From Kiritimatiellia bacterium (GTDB taxonomy: Bacteria; Verrucomicrobiota; Kiritimatiellia; CAIQIC01; JAGNIJ01): 64,000 nucleotides of DNA. The translations under genes were made by a program, and so were the position numbers. How positions within the stretch are numbered: position 1 is the stretch's first letter; every line of letters starts with the position of its first letter. The notes under the pieces were generated by a model that did no database searches, was not told where the DNA came from, and saw nothing but the letters and a program-made list of their open reading frames with translations. The stretch is from positions 1 to 64,000 of the forward strand of contig JAGNIJ010000014.1 of the NCBI GenBank assembly GCA_018001225.1, written 5' to 3'. Below are positions 6,648 through 18,816 of the stretch, in pieces.

Positions 6648-9535
6648 AACCGCCTTTCTTCGGGCATCAGGCCGATCCAGAACGACCTTTCCCTGGAGGG
6701 CATCATCGCGCCCCGCTGAATCCACTGGGAGCCCGGCATCAGGTTGGTGGTGCTCTGGATGTAGTTGGTCACGCCGACGGTCAGGTTGGTCATGGTCATC
6801 ACCCAGATGTTACCGAGCCGGGTGGTAAAGCGCAGTTCCGGCACCGACAGGGGCCCCGCCATGTAGCCGTAGGCCGCCGAGGACCAGGTGCTCGTGCCGT
6901 TCTCGTTGACGCTGCGCACCCAGTAGTAGTAGCCGATCAGCCAGGACGGCGCGGGATCGGTCCAGGATACATTATTGGTGGTATGGCTGTCCCTGCGCGT
7001 GGCCGTGGCCGTGTTATCGCTGGTGTTGCGCCAGACCTCGTACCAGCCCGCGTCCAGGACCTTGTCCCAGGTCACGCCGATGAAGTTATTGTACACGCCC
7101 CGCGTGGCCTGCACGTTCTCCGGGGGCGGGGGCGGGTTGTCCGCGCCGGCATAGCCGGTGTCCGTGTTGCTGAATTCGCTTGTGACCGACCCCGAAAAGG
7201 CCTTGACCCAGTAGTAGTAAACCTGGCCGGGCACGGCGGTGTAATCGATATGGTGGAGCTGGCTCAAGTTCGGCGCGATGCAGGAAGCCGCCGTGGGGGT
7301 GTTGTTCGTGTGGCGCCACACGGAGAAATGCGCCAGATACACGTTGCTCCAGTTCACCAGCACCGACCCCACGCTGGTGCCGTCCGAAGCCGCGAGGTGG
7401 GTGGGCGCCGGCGGGACGGCCATGGTGTACCCTTTGGCGCTGTCGCTGAAGGGGCTGCGGCCGTATTGATTCGTGGCCGTCACATAGTAGTAATTGGTGG
7501 TGCCGGGCTCCAGGTTGGAATCGGTGGCCTCCGACTCCGTGGGATCCAGAACAGCGATGCACGTCGCGCCGGCCGGGTTGTCCACGGCGTTGCGCCATAT
7601 TTCATAGTGGTACGCCGTCCGATACTCAACCGGACAGAACTCGATCGTCACGCGATCCAGGTACGTGCCCTGGCTGGCGGAGATGCAGGGCGGCTGCGCG
7701 GGCGCGTGGACCGCGTTGCTGGCATAGCCGCTGTCGCCGGGGCTGAACCCGCTCACGCCATCGGCATTCCGGGCCTGAACCCAGTAAAAGTAGTACAGGC
7801 CCGGGGTCACATCGAAGTCGCTGTACTCCCCGCTCGGGTGGTTGCCGACAATCTTCGTGGCGGCATCCACGTTGTCTTGATAGGCGCGCCAGATGTCAAA
7901 TCCCGTGGTGCCGGGTGGGATCTGCATCATGAGATACACCTTGTTGGTGTACTTCCCGTCGCTGGCCCACAGCGTGTCCGGCGCCTCCGGCGGCGCCGCC
8001 GCGACGGCCACGTGACCCGAATCGCTGCCGCTGTAGGGCCCCCAGCCGCCCTGGTTTTCCGCGCGCACCCAGAAGTAATAGCCCTGGCCGGGCGTGGCCG
8101 TGTAATCGCTTCCGCTGGACAGATGCCCGCCGACGCTCTTGACGGTGTGGGCGCCGTTCAAGCTGTTGGAGTTGTTGCGCCAGATCTGGTACAGCGTGGC
8201 GCCGCCTACCGCGTTCCATTGAATATCCACCCGGTCCTCGTGGGTGCCGTCGCTGGCCTTGACCCCGGTGGGCGCCGCCGGGACCGCCATCGCGGCCCAG
8301 CCGGAGTTGCCCGCGCTGTAGTCGCTGTACCCGTCGTCGTTGCCGGCGCGCACGAAGTAATAGTACTGCTGTTCCGGGACCGCGGTGGTGTCGCTGAAGC
8401 TCAAATCCAGGTCGCGTTCCTTGATGCAGGTCGCGCCGTCGGTGTCGTTGAGGGTGTTGCGCCAGATCTGGTAGAAGGTGGCGTCGGCGGCCGAGTCCCA
8501 TTGTACCAGTACGTAGTTGACATACGTCCCGTCGCTCGCGCGCACGTTGCCGGGCGTGGCCGGCGGCGTCGCGCCGCCGACGGCCGGGTCGAAGACCGTG
8601 ACGGTGTAGTTGAAGGTCCGCGGCACGCCCCCGATGAGGACGTTGCTGACTTGCACCGTGTAATTGGAATCGCTCGCGGGCTTGGTCCATACGAAGGTGT
8701 CCGAAACGCCCTGGGGCCGCCAGACCAGCGTGTTTTCGCCGTACGAGTCATCATCAATCGTTTCCAGCGGGGCCGTGATGCCGGTGCCATTGGCGGTCAT
8801 CGTCACCGTCGCGCTGCTGAAATCGGCATCGGCATAGGAAAACGACCAGCGCCCGAAGACCACCGGGTAGGGGACATAGCCCGCGGGCGGCCAGCTGACG
8901 TATTCCTTTTTGGTGGCCGGGCGCGCCGTATTCCAGTATTCGTCCCACTCGCGCAAGGCCATCGCGGCATCATACAGTCCGGTCGCGGGGATGTTGCCCG
9001 TGGCCGTCTTTCGGGTCTGCGGGTAGAGAATCCATCGGCGATGCCCGCAGGGATAATTATTGCCGCCGGTGTCGCGCATTTGACTGGTGACCGCATCCCA
9101 CCCGGTGCTGCCCAGGCTCAAGTTGCATTGTCTGGTCGCGTTGGAACCCTCGAGGCTGAAACAAGGCCATGACGGCGGCGGGTGGTGCTCGGTGCTGCCG
9201 CCTTTGCTGACCATGAGGGCGGCCTTTTGGCAATCGTCGTTGAAACTGGCGTCCAAGGTCACCTCCGCCACGCCCGCCATGACCCGGAACCAGTTCACGC
9301 GCAGGAGCACATCGTCCTTGAAGGCCTGCGCCGTGTCGCCCGCCTTGCAGTCGGCGTGGTTGCCCGTCCAGTTGATGGCCGCGTCCGAGGCCAAGTAGTA
9401 GGTGTTATAGAACTCGCGCACGGACTCGCGGGAGGTGTTGTCCACGCTTAGCGCCGCCGCTTGGAAGGTTGAGAGAAGAAACAGCGCGCAGGCGGAAAAG
9501 AACAGAGGGCGCCCTCCGACAGACCTTGGTTTCAT
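6611..9535 (-). CDS. Secreted CAP/SCP-domain protein with six fibronectin-type repeats
   Basis: A 974-residue exported protein. The ATG at 9535 was chosen because AAGGAG lies 7 bases upstream and a signal peptide follows (residues 1-30, ending ...STFQAAALS). Residues about 45-190 form a CAP (SCP/PR-1) domain: 'LLRVNWFRVMAGV' and the strand 'CGHRRWILYP', the bacterial version of the CAP signature with its His. Six tandem repeats of about 95 residues follow, each with an 'ASDGT...V.V.W' start and a 'YYYxVRAxN' end, which is the fibronectin type III pattern. The C-terminus ends '...RRFYRIVVEPPDGP', similar to other exported proteins here. It probably acts outside the cell on glycans or surfaces; CAP domains have diverse roles. 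Confidence 0.75.
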   Translation of the reverse strand: MKPRSVGGRPLFFSACALFLLSTFQAAALSVDNTSRESVREFYNTYYLASDAAINWTGNHADCKAGDTAQAFKDDVLLRVNWFRVMAGVAEVTLDASFNDDCQKAALMVSKGGSTEHHPPPSWPCFSLEGSNATRQCNLSLGSTGWDAVTSQMRDTGGNNYPCGHRRWILYPQTRKTATGNIPATGLYDAAMALREWDEYWNTARPATKKEYVSWPPAGYVPYPVVFGRWSFSYADADFSSATVTMTANGTGITAPLETIDDDSYGENTLVWRPQGVSDTFVWTKPASDSNYTVQVSNVLIGGVPRTFNYTVTVFDPAVGGATPPATPGNVRASDGTYVNYVLVQWDSAADATFYQIWRNTLNDTDGATCIKERDLDLSFSDTTAVPEQQYYYFVRAGNDDGYSDYSAGNSGWAAMAVPAAPTGVKASDGTHEDRVDIQWNAVGGATLYQIWRNNSNSLNGAHTVKSVGGHLSSGSDYTATPGQGYYFWVRAENQGGWGPYSGSDSGHVAVAAAPPEAPDTLWASDGKYTNKVYLMMQIPPGTTGFDIWRAYQDNVDAATKIVGNHPSGEYSDFDVTPGLYYFYWVQARNADGVSGFSPGDSGYASNAVHAPAQPPCISASQGTYLDRVTIEFCPVEYRTAYHYEIWRNAVDNPAGATCIAVLDPTESEATDSNLEPGTTNYYYVTATNQYGRSPFSDSAKGYTMAVPPAPTHLAASDGTSVGSVLVNWSNVYLAHFSVWRHTNNTPTAASCIAPNLSQLHHIDYTAVPGQVYYYWVKAFSGSVTSEFSNTDTGYAGADNPPPPPENVQATRGVYNNFIGVTWDKVLDAGWYEVWRNTSDNTATATRRDSHTTNNVSWTDPAPSWLIGYYYWVRSVNENGTSTWSSAAYGYMAGPLSVPELRFTTRLGNIWVMTMTNLTVGVTNYIQSTTNLMPGSQWIQRGAMMPSRERSFWIGLMPEERRFYRIVVEPPDGP

Positions 9536-9845
9536 CACACACTCCTTGTGGATAGTTACAGCATGAACTCGCCATCGGGCCCTCTGCAAGAAGAATAGAG
9601 CGAACGACTTCTGATCCCGGGGCGCGACACGCGCCGTAAAGCGAAGGCGGTTCTTTCCGTTGTCGGCGCTGCACGCGTCGCCCTCTGATTATGGCGACAT
9701 CAAGCGCTTTACCTGGAAACGAGGCGCAATGGGCGCTGATTTCTCGGCCGTTCCTATTTACGGCAAGACACGGCGGGGGCATCTATTATACTAACTGTCT
9801 ATAATACTTGGAGATGGTCGATTCCCCGCGCAGCCGGAGGCTTCG
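9536..9845. promoter_or_regulatory. Divergent intergenic region between CAP protein and subtilase genes
   Basis: This 310-base spacer separates two divergently transcribed genes for exported proteins. The part near 9780-9812 is AT-rich and contains a perfect TATAAT at 9800-9805, facing the subtilase gene about 40 bases before its ATG. On the other strand TATAAT also occurs (complement of 9785-9790), facing the CAP gene. No convincing -35 hexamer was found for either. AAGGAG, the ribosome binding site of the CAP gene, lies just upstream of 9535. I see no riboswitch-like conserved core. Confidence 0.4.
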
Positions 9846-12800
9846 ATGAAGAGAATTTTTGTCGTTACAGCGGCGATCTGGAGCATGGCGAGCACACTGT
9901 CGGCGGCGGAACCGGTCCTGCTGGACTGGGGCTCCGTGGACACGGCGTCCGCCGGGCAGCAGGAGCAGTCCCGTGGGATTCGCGCCGCCGCGCGCCCGGC
10001 CGTCCAGCATAAGAGCGCCGCGGGTACCGTGCCGTGGATCGTGCAGTTCAACGGCGTGGTCCGCGAGGAGTGGAAGACCGCGCTGACGGAGGCCGGGGCC
10101 GTCCTCCACGGCTACATCCCCGAGAATGCCTTCCTGGTCGAAGCCACGCCGGAGGTCATCGCGGCGATCGGCGCGCGCAAGGAGGTCTTCTGGGTCGGCG
10201 AGTACCTCCCGGACTACAAGCGGGCAAGGGCGGTACGATCCGCACTGGCCCAGCGGATGGACGGCACACGGGAATTCAACGTGCTGCTGTTCAACCCGGC
10301 AGACGCGGGGCGGATGGCGCAGGCGATCGCCGCGCTGCCGGGCTGCCGCGTCCTGCTGTCGGAGTCGATGACCGACCGCGGCCTGGTGCGGGCGTCGCTG
10401 ACGGCCTCCGCCGTGGAGGAGATCACCGGCTGGGGCGAGGTGGAGTGGGTCGAGCCGCACCTGCCCCGCCGCCTCTGGAACGACGTGGCCGTGCGCGCGA
10501 ACAAGATGAACGTGACCAATGCCTGGAACCTGCTGGGCCTGACCGGCGCCGGGCAGACCCTGGGCGTGTGCGACACCGGCCTCGACACGGGGAATACGAA
10601 TACCGTGCACCGGGATTTCACCAATCGCGTGCGCGGCATCGCGCTCACGGGCGGCACGTGGGCCGACTCGGACGGGCACGGGACGCATGTGGCCGGATCG
10701 GTCTGCGCCAGCGGGGTATCGTCCACGGGCAAATACCGGGGCGTGGCGTACGAGGCGAACCTGGTCTTCCAGGGCGCGGGCGCGGACTTGAGCGGCATCC
10801 CCTCCGACCTGAACACGCTGTTCCGGCAGGCCTACACCAGCGGCGTGCGCGTGCACTCCGACAGTTGGGGCTACGACGACGCCGGCGACTACCACAGCGA
10901 TTCGCGCAGCCTGGACATGTGGGTCTGGAGCAACAAGACCATGCTCATTCTCGTGGCGGCGGGCAACTCGGGCATCGACGCCAACAGCGACGGCGTGGTG
11001 GATACCGGGTCGGTGGGCTCGCCGTCGACGGCGAAGAACTGCCTCACGGTCGGCGCATCCGAGAACTACCGCACCAGCGGCGGCTACTCGACATACGGCT
11101 GGGGTGACGCCTGGCCGTCCGACTACCCGGCCGAGCCGATCAAGTCCGACTATATTTCCCGCCCCGACTCGCCGCACGGCCTGGCGGCCTTCTCCGGGCG
11201 CGGCCCCTGCACGGATGGCCGCATCAAGCCGGATGTTGTCGCGCCGGGCACGGACATCATCTCCACCCGTTCGAAAAACACCACCGACACGGGCTGGGGG
11301 CTGGTGTCGGGCAACACCAACTACATGTACATGGGCGGCACGAGCATGGCCACGCCGCTGACCGCGGGCGCCGCGGGCCTGGTCCGGCAGTGGCTGGTGA
11401 CCAGCGGGGGACTCACCAATCCCAGCGCCGCGCTGATCAAGGCCATGATGATCAACGGCGCCCGGAACATGGCCCCGGGCCAGTACGGCACGGGCGCCAC
11501 CCAGGAGATCGCCACCGTGCGGCCGAGCAACTCGCAGGGCTGGGGGCACGTGGACGTGTATAACACCGTGCAGCCGCCGGCCGGGCTCGTCCTGCAGTTG
11601 CACGACACCAACAGCCTGGCCACGGGGGCCAGCAACACGTTTGTCCTGACCGTCAGCGCGACGACCACGAACAAGGTCATCGTGACCATGGCCTACTCGG
11701 ACTACTGGGCCGCCGCCGGCGCCGGCAAGAAACTGGTCAACGACCTGGACCTCACCGTCCGAAAGCCGGGCGGGACCCTCCTGTACGCCAACGGGCGCAG
11801 CAGCGTGGACGCGACGAACAACGTGGAGATGATCGAATTCGCGCCGGACGAGACGGGCGACTACTCCATCCGGGTGGCGGGGCGCACCGTGCCGTCGGGC
11901 GGCAGCCAGGCCTACGCCCTGGTCATCCGCGGCGTGAGCGCAGGCGCGGCGGACACGCTGGCCGTGTCCCCGGCGGCGTCCTTCGCCGCGTCCGGCCCGC
12001 AGGGCGGCCCCTTCGCGCCGACGAGCACCGTCTACGCCCTCACCAACAGCGGAGGCTCCTCGCTGACCTGGACCGCGGTCAAGGGCGCCGGGCTGACCTG
12101 GCTGGACGTGTCGAAGACCAACGGCACCCTGGCGGCGGGCACGGCGACCTCGGTGACCTTCATGATCAACAGCGCGGCGGCCTCCGCCCTGTCCACCGGG
12201 CTGTACAGCGGCACGGTGACCTTCAGCAACCAGACCTCGGGCGGCACCCTGGCCCGGACGGCCTCCCTGACGGCCCGGGGCATCAGCCAGTTTGCCTGGA
12301 ACTCGATCTCTTCCCCGCAGCAGGAAGGCGCCGCGTTCACGGCCACGATCACGGCGAAGGACGAGTCCAATGCCACCGTGACGGCCTTCGCGGGCCCCGT
12401 GGCCTTGAGCGGCGTGGTCTCGGCCACCAGCACGGTGGGCACGGCCACCAACGGCTGGATCTACCCGATGAGCACGTACTACCATGACGCCCGCGCGCAG
12501 GTGATCTACCTGCAGAGCGAACTCGGGTCCGTCACCGTCCTGCAGGGCCTGGGCCTCAACGTGGCCACGGTGCCCGGCCAGAGTCTCGGTAACTGGACAA
12601 TCCGCATGAAGCACATCGCGGCGAGTACCCAGTCCTCCTGGGAGGGCCCGGCGAGCGGCTGGACCACGGTGTACCAGGGGAACGACACCGTCTCCTCCAC
12701 CGGCTGGACCTGGTTCGCCTTCTCCACGCCCTTCAGCTACAACGGCGTCAGCAACCTGCTGGTGGATTTCAGCCACAACAACAGCAGTTACTCGACCGAC

Positions 12801-14597
12801 GGTCAGGTGCGCGCCTCCACCGGCGCGGTCGGCCGGGCGCTGGTCTATCGCTCGGATAGCGCCGATGGCGATCCGCTGGACTGGAGCGGGAGCACCCCGG
12901 CGCCGGTCTCCACCAACCGGATGCCCAACATCAAGCTCGTGGCGGGCGCCTCGGTGTCCCTCTCCCCGACGGCGACCGGCGCCTTCACCAACGGCGTCTG
13001 GTCGGGCCTGATCACGGTCAATGCGTCCGCCGCGTCCATGGTCCTTCGCGCCAGCACCAACGGGATCACGGGCGATTCCAACGCGTTCACGGTCGACGCG
13101 GATGCCGACCTGCCCGCGCTGACGACGCTGGCCGTCAGCAACGCGAGGCCGACCTCGGCCATGAGCGGCGGGAACATCACCTCGGAGGGCTCGTCGCCCG
13201 TCACCCAGCGGGGCGTCTGCTGGAGCACCAACGCGACGCCGACGACCAACGACACGAAGACGAGCAACGGTTCCGGGACGGGCTCCTTCTCCTCGACCCT
13301 GACCGGGCTGACCCCCGGGCGCGCCTACTACGCGCGCGCGTACGCCGTCAACGCGAGCGGCGTGGAATACGGCTCCGCGGTCGGCTTCTCGGCCGACTGC
13401 TTCACCAACGCGCCCTCCGGGCTCGCCACCGGTTCGGTGAGCGACGCCTCCTTCACGGCCTCCTGGAGCACCCTGGACGGGGCGTCGGGCTACCGGCTGG
13501 ACGTGAGCACGAACGCCTCCTTCCAGGCGTCCGGCGGCAGCGCCTCGGACCTGTTCTTCTCGGAGTACATCGAGGGCGCCAGCAACGAGAAGTACATCGA
13601 GATCTACAACGGGACCGGCGGCAACGTGGATCTCTCGGGCTATGCCCTGGTCCTCTTCGCCAACGGCGCCACGACGCCCACGACAAGCAACATCCTCTCC
13701 GGCACGATCACCAACGGCACCGTCGTGATCTACCGGAACAGTTCCGCCACCAACGCGCTCGGCACGGCCAACTCGGCGGTCAATTTCAACGGCGACGACG
13801 CCCTCGCGCTGTGGAAGCGTTCCTCGTCCTCCTGGGTGGATATCTTCGGGCGCATCGGGGAGGACCCGGGCACCGCGTGGACCGCGGGCTCGCATTCCAC
13901 GCTGGACCGGACCCTGGTACGCAAATCCAGCGTGGCCGGCGGCGTGACGAGCAATCCCGGCAGCGGCTTCCCGACGCTGGAAACCGAGTGGGACGTGTAC
14001 AGTATCGGCGACGAGTCGCACCTGAACAGCCACACGTTTGCGGGCGGCAGCGGGCCGGCATTCGTGGCGGGGTACTCGAACCGCACGGTCGCGGGGACGA
14101 GCCAGTCCGTCACCGGGCTGACGGCGACCACGCTGTACTACTTCCGCGTGCGCGCGGTGTCGGACGGCGGCTGCGTGAGCGGCAACTCGGCCACGCAGTC
14201 CGTGACGACCGGCGGCGCCGGCCTGCCCGCCTGGTATACCGACTGGGCCGCGGCGCAGGGCTTCGACCCCTATGGGCCCAACGGCGGCATGGATGACGAT
14301 TACGACGGCGACGGCACGCCGAATGTCGACGAATACACCGGCGGGACGGGCGCCACCAACGGTTTGTCGGAGTTTGTCGTGGAGAATCCCGAAAAGATGT
14401 CGCCCACGCAGTACAGCCTGACGGTCGACGCGATCACGGGCCGCATCTACAGCGTGTACTATAAGACGAACGCCGTGGACGGCGTCCCCTGGTCGCTGTT
14501 CAAGGCGTGGACCAACCTGGGCGCGGGCGAGCAGGATCTGATCCTGACCAACAGCGCGATCCTGCAACTGTACCGGCTCGGCGTGCGGCTGCCGTAG
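9846..14597 (+). CDS. Secreted subtilisin-like serine protease with lamin-tail domain and C-terminal module
   Basis: A 1583-residue exported peptidase of family S8. A signal peptide occupies residues 1-20. The catalytic triad is intact: Asp243 in VCDTGLD, His278 in DGHGTHVAG, Ser500 in GGTSMATP. Residues about 20-210 form an N-terminal pro-region. Residues 540-700 are a beta-sandwich of the proprotein-convertase/BACON type, followed by FN3-like repeats (for example residues 1090-1180). A lamin-tail domain spans about 1233-1398 ('EYIEGASNEKYIEIYN'). Near the C-terminus is an Asp-rich 'DDDYDGDGTPNVDEY' motif and then a module ending 'FKAWTNL...YRLGVRLP' that is shared with other secreted proteins in the window. 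The ATG at 9846 gives a good signal peptide. It probably degrades extracellular protein. Confidence 0.9.
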   Translation: MKRIFVVTAAIWSMASTLSAAEPVLLDWGSVDTASAGQQEQSRGIRAAARPAVQHKSAAGTVPWIVQFNGVVREEWKTALTEAGAVLHGYIPENAFLVEATPEVIAAIGARKEVFWVGEYLPDYKRARAVRSALAQRMDGTREFNVLLFNPADAGRMAQAIAALPGCRVLLSESMTDRGLVRASLTASAVEEITGWGEVEWVEPHLPRRLWNDVAVRANKMNVTNAWNLLGLTGAGQTLGVCDTGLDTGNTNTVHRDFTNRVRGIALTGGTWADSDGHGTHVAGSVCASGVSSTGKYRGVAYEANLVFQGAGADLSGIPSDLNTLFRQAYTSGVRVHSDSWGYDDAGDYHSDSRSLDMWVWSNKTMLILVAAGNSGIDANSDGVVDTGSVGSPSTAKNCLTVGASENYRTSGGYSTYGWGDAWPSDYPAEPIKSDYISRPDSPHGLAAFSGRGPCTDGRIKPDVVAPGTDIISTRSKNTTDTGWGLVSGNTNYMYMGGTSMATPLTAGAAGLVRQWLVTSGGLTNPSAALIKAMMINGARNMAPGQYGTGATQEIATVRPSNSQGWGHVDVYNTVQPPAGLVLQLHDTNSLATGASNTFVLTVSATTTNKVIVTMAYSDYWAAAGAGKKLVNDLDLTVRKPGGTLLYANGRSSVDATNNVEMIEFAPDETGDYSIRVAGRTVPSGGSQAYALVIRGVSAGAADTLAVSPAASFAASGPQGGPFAPTSTVYALTNSGGSSLTWTAVKGAGLTWLDVSKTNGTLAAGTATSVTFMINSAAASALSTGLYSGTVTFSNQTSGGTLARTASLTARGISQFAWNSISSPQQEGAAFTATITAKDESNATVTAFAGPVALSGVVSATSTVGTATNGWIYPMSTYYHDARAQVIYLQSELGSVTVLQGLGLNVATVPGQSLGNWTIRMKHIAASTQSSWEGPASGWTTVYQGNDTVSSTGWTWFAFSTPFSYNGVSNLLVDFSHNNSSYSTDGQVRASTGAVGRALVYRSDSADGDPLDWSGSTPAPVSTNRMPNIKLVAGASVSLSPTATGAFTNGVWSGLITVNASAASMVLRASTNGITGDSNAFTVDADADLPALTTLAVSNARPTSAMSGGNITSEGSSPVTQRGVCWSTNATPTTNDTKTSNGSGTGSFSSTLTGLTPGRAYYARAYAVNASGVEYGSAVGFSADCFTNAPSGLATGSVSDASFTASWSTLDGASGYRLDVSTNASFQASGGSASDLFFSEYIEGASNEKYIEIYNGTGGNVDLSGYALVLFANGATTPTTSNILSGTITNGTVVIYRNSSATNALGTANSAVNFNGDDALALWKRSSSSWVDIFGRIGEDPGTAWTAGSHSTLDRTLVRKSSVAGGVTSNPGSGFPTLETEWDVYSIGDESHLNSHTFAGGSGPAFVAGYSNRTVAGTSQSVTGLTATTLYYFRVRAVSDGGCVSGNSATQSVTTGGAGLPAWYTDWAAAQGFDPYGPNGGMDDDYDGDGTPNVDEYTGGTGATNGLSEFVVENPEKMSPTQYSLTVDAITGRIYSVYYKTNAVDGVPWSLFKAWTNLGAGEQDLILTNSAILQLYRLGVRLP

Positions 14598-14602
14598 ACG
14601 GG

Positions 14603-14674
14603 CCTGTAGCTCCGGCGCTCCGCCGCCGGAGCGGGGTCTTCCGCCGGCCGAGCGGCGGCACTACAGGTTTTTTT
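14603..14674 (+). terminator. Palindromic repeat with T-run, probable terminator of the subtilase gene
   Basis: Outer arms CCTGTAG (14603-14609) and CTACAGG (14661-14667) enclose two GC-rich hairpins, and the structure is followed directly by seven T residues (14668-14674). It begins 5 bases after the subtilase stop codon. It belongs to the GTAG...CTAC class of intergenic palindromes also seen at 34076 and 35315, here apparently used as an intrinsic terminator. Confidence 0.65.
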
Positions 14675-14736
14675 AATGCGCCCCGCCTCAAATCGGGTAT
14701 GCTCGCCGGGGCTGGGTTTTCAACAGGAGCCGGATC

Positions 14737-17361
<2,625 letters not shown>

Positions 17362-17373
17362 CCGGGCGTGACC

Positions 17374-18441
17374 ATGGGCGCGGAGAAGAACAGGATCGTG
17401 TCGGCCATCCTGCGGATCCTGGCCGACGCCGGGCGGCCGCTGGGCAGCACGCAGATTTCCCGTGAATTGAACCTCATGGGCATCTCCCTTCAGCAGCGCA
17501 TGGTGCGCTATTACCTGCGCCGCATGGACGGCGAGGGCTGGACGCAGAACCTGGGCCGGCCGGGCCGACGACTCACGGCGCGCGGACACGAGGAACTGCG
17601 GGACGCGATCGTCGTGGATAAGGTCGGGTTCGTTTCCACGCGCATGGACGAACTGTCCTGCAAGATGAATTACGACCTGGAGCGGGGGGGCGGTACGGTC
17701 ATCCTCAACGTTTCGCGCGTGCGAGCGGAGGATTTTCCCGAGGCGGCCCGGCAGTGCCAAAAGGTGCTCGAGGCAGGGCTGGGGATGGGGCGGCGACTCG
17801 CCGTCGGGCAGGAGGGTCACGAACTGGGCGGGCAGCCGGTCCCGTTCGGCCGGGTGGCCCTCGGGACGGTTTGCAGCGTGACGCTGAACGGCCTCTTCCG
17901 CATGGCGGGCATTCCCGTGAACTCGCGGTTCGGAGGCTTGCTGGAGATCCGGGACGGCAAGCCGGCCCGCTTTACGCAGATGATCCACTATGATGCGACC
18001 ACGATCGATCCCGTGGAAATTTTCGTCCGGGGCCGCATGACCCGGGTCCGCGAGGCCGCGGCGACGGGGCGGGGGTCCATCGGCGCGAGCTTCCGGGAGA
18101 TCCCCGCGACGGCCCTGCCCGAGGCCCGGCAGTTGATCAAGAAGGTCGCCCGGGCGGGGCTGGGCGGCGTGCTGGCGGTGGGCCGGCCGGGCCAGGCGCT
18201 GCTGGATATCCCCGTGGCCGCGGGCCGGGTCGGCCTGGTCGTGGCCGCCGGGCTCAACGCCATGGCCGCGGTGGAGGAGGCCGGGATCGAAACGGAAAAC
18301 CACGCGATGGCGGCGGTACACGAGTTCGCCGAACTGGTGCCCGTGGCCGGCGTCTCCGAGTCCCTGCTGACCTCGCGCAAGCTTCACAAGCGGCTGGCGT
18401 CGCTGCTGGAAGGCGGCCGGGGCGACGGGCTTTTCGAGTGA
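17374..18441 (+). CDS. NrpR-like transcriptional regulator (winged helix plus DUF128/NrpR domains)
   Basis: A 355-residue protein. Residues 5-70 form a winged helix of the ribonuclease R N-terminal type ('AILRILADAGRPLGSTQISRELNLMGI...RMVRYYLRRMDGEGW'). The rest shows two related halves ('IVVDKVGFVSTRMDELSCKMNYD' and 'GRGSIGASFREIPATALPEA'), which match the paired NrpR regulatory domains. NrpR is known as the repressor of nitrogen-assimilation genes in methanogenic archaea and responds to 2-oxoglutarate. Here the ligand and targets are unknown. ATG at 17374 was chosen; a GTG at 17368 in frame is an alternative. It follows leuS at operon spacing and ends 39 bases before a convergent gene. Confidence 0.75.
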   Translation: MGAEKNRIVSAILRILADAGRPLGSTQISRELNLMGISLQQRMVRYYLRRMDGEGWTQNLGRPGRRLTARGHEELRDAIVVDKVGFVSTRMDELSCKMNYDLERGGGTVILNVSRVRAEDFPEAARQCQKVLEAGLGMGRRLAVGQEGHELGGQPVPFGRVALGTVCSVTLNGLFRMAGIPVNSRFGGLLEIRDGKPARFTQMIHYDATTIDPVEIFVRGRMTRVREAAATGRGSIGASFREIPATALPEARQLIKKVARAGLGGVLAVGRPGQALLDIPVAAGRVGLVVAAGLNAMAAVEEAGIETENHAMAAVHEFAELVPVAGVSESLLTSRKLHKRLASLLEGGRGDGLFE

Positions 18442-18451
18442 TGCCCTTTCG

Positions 18452-18474
18452 TGGAGGGTCGAGCTTCCGCGAGG
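18452..18474. repeat. Partial copy of GGAGGGTCGAGC-type intergenic repeat
   Basis: TGGAGGGTCGAGCTTCCGCG followed by AG lies between two convergent genes. The same core appears inverted at 31702-31748 and, as a GGAGGGCGAGCG variant, at 43105-43167 and 47901-47969. Only one arm is visible here. Confidence 0.5.
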
Positions 18475-18480
18475 CCGCGT

Positions 18481-18816
18481 TCAGCGGTGATCGCCGCTGC
18501 CGTGGAGTTTCCCGCTTTCCTGGCGCGCGCGCAGCTTGGCCAGGTTCTGCTCCGCCACCTCCTGCATCGCTAGCCCAAGCTCCGTGCAGAGCGCGGCGAT
18601 GTACCACAGCACGTCGCCCAGTTCGCGCGCCAGATCGCGGAGCCGCTCCGGGCCGATCCGACCTCCGTCGTCGCGGATGGCCTTCTTCAATTTTTCGCAG
18701 ATCTCGCCGGTCTCGCCCGCGAGGCCGAGCGCCGGGTACGTCCAGTTTCCTTCGCCGCGCTGCGGGTACACGGCGGTGCGCATCGCGCCTTCCTGGTAGG
18801 CTTTGAAGTCGAGCAT
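18481..18816 (-). CDS. MazG-like nucleotide pyrophosphohydrolase
   Basis: A 111-residue single-domain protein. It carries the helix motif of the MazG/all-alpha NTP-PPase superfamily: 'LAGETGEICEKLKKAI' and 'ELGDVLWYIAALCTELGL' provide the conserved ExxE...ExxD metal-binding acidic residues. Such enzymes hydrolyse (d)NTPs to the monophosphate plus pyrophosphate and clean the nucleotide pool. GGGAG lies 5 bases before the ATG at 18816. It is a short MazG-like form rather than the two-domain MazG. It is divergent from the NYN gene and convergent with the NrpR-like gene. Confidence 0.85.
   Translation of the reverse strand: MLDFKAYQEGAMRTAVYPQRGEGNWTYPALGLAGETGEICEKLKKAIRDDGGRIGPERLRDLARELGDVLWYIAALCTELGLAMQEVAEQNLAKLRARQESGKLHGSGDHR

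Noticed and set aside
5645..9172. An 1175-codon plus-strand frame spanning parts of two genes
   Set aside because: It is out of frame with the membrane protein and antisense to the CAP-domain gene; composition is typical of a shadow frame.
9590..9845. Riboswitch upstream of the subtilase gene
   Set aside because: I looked for conserved cores of common riboswitches (c-di-GMP, cobalamin, TPP) and saw none. Only -10-like sequences are present.
9786..14567. A 1593-codon open frame antisense to the subtilase gene
   Set aside because: Its translation is low-complexity (Arg/Gly/Ala/Val-rich) with no domain, and it mirrors a GC-rich real gene with an intact catalytic triad. Long antisense frames are expected at this base composition.
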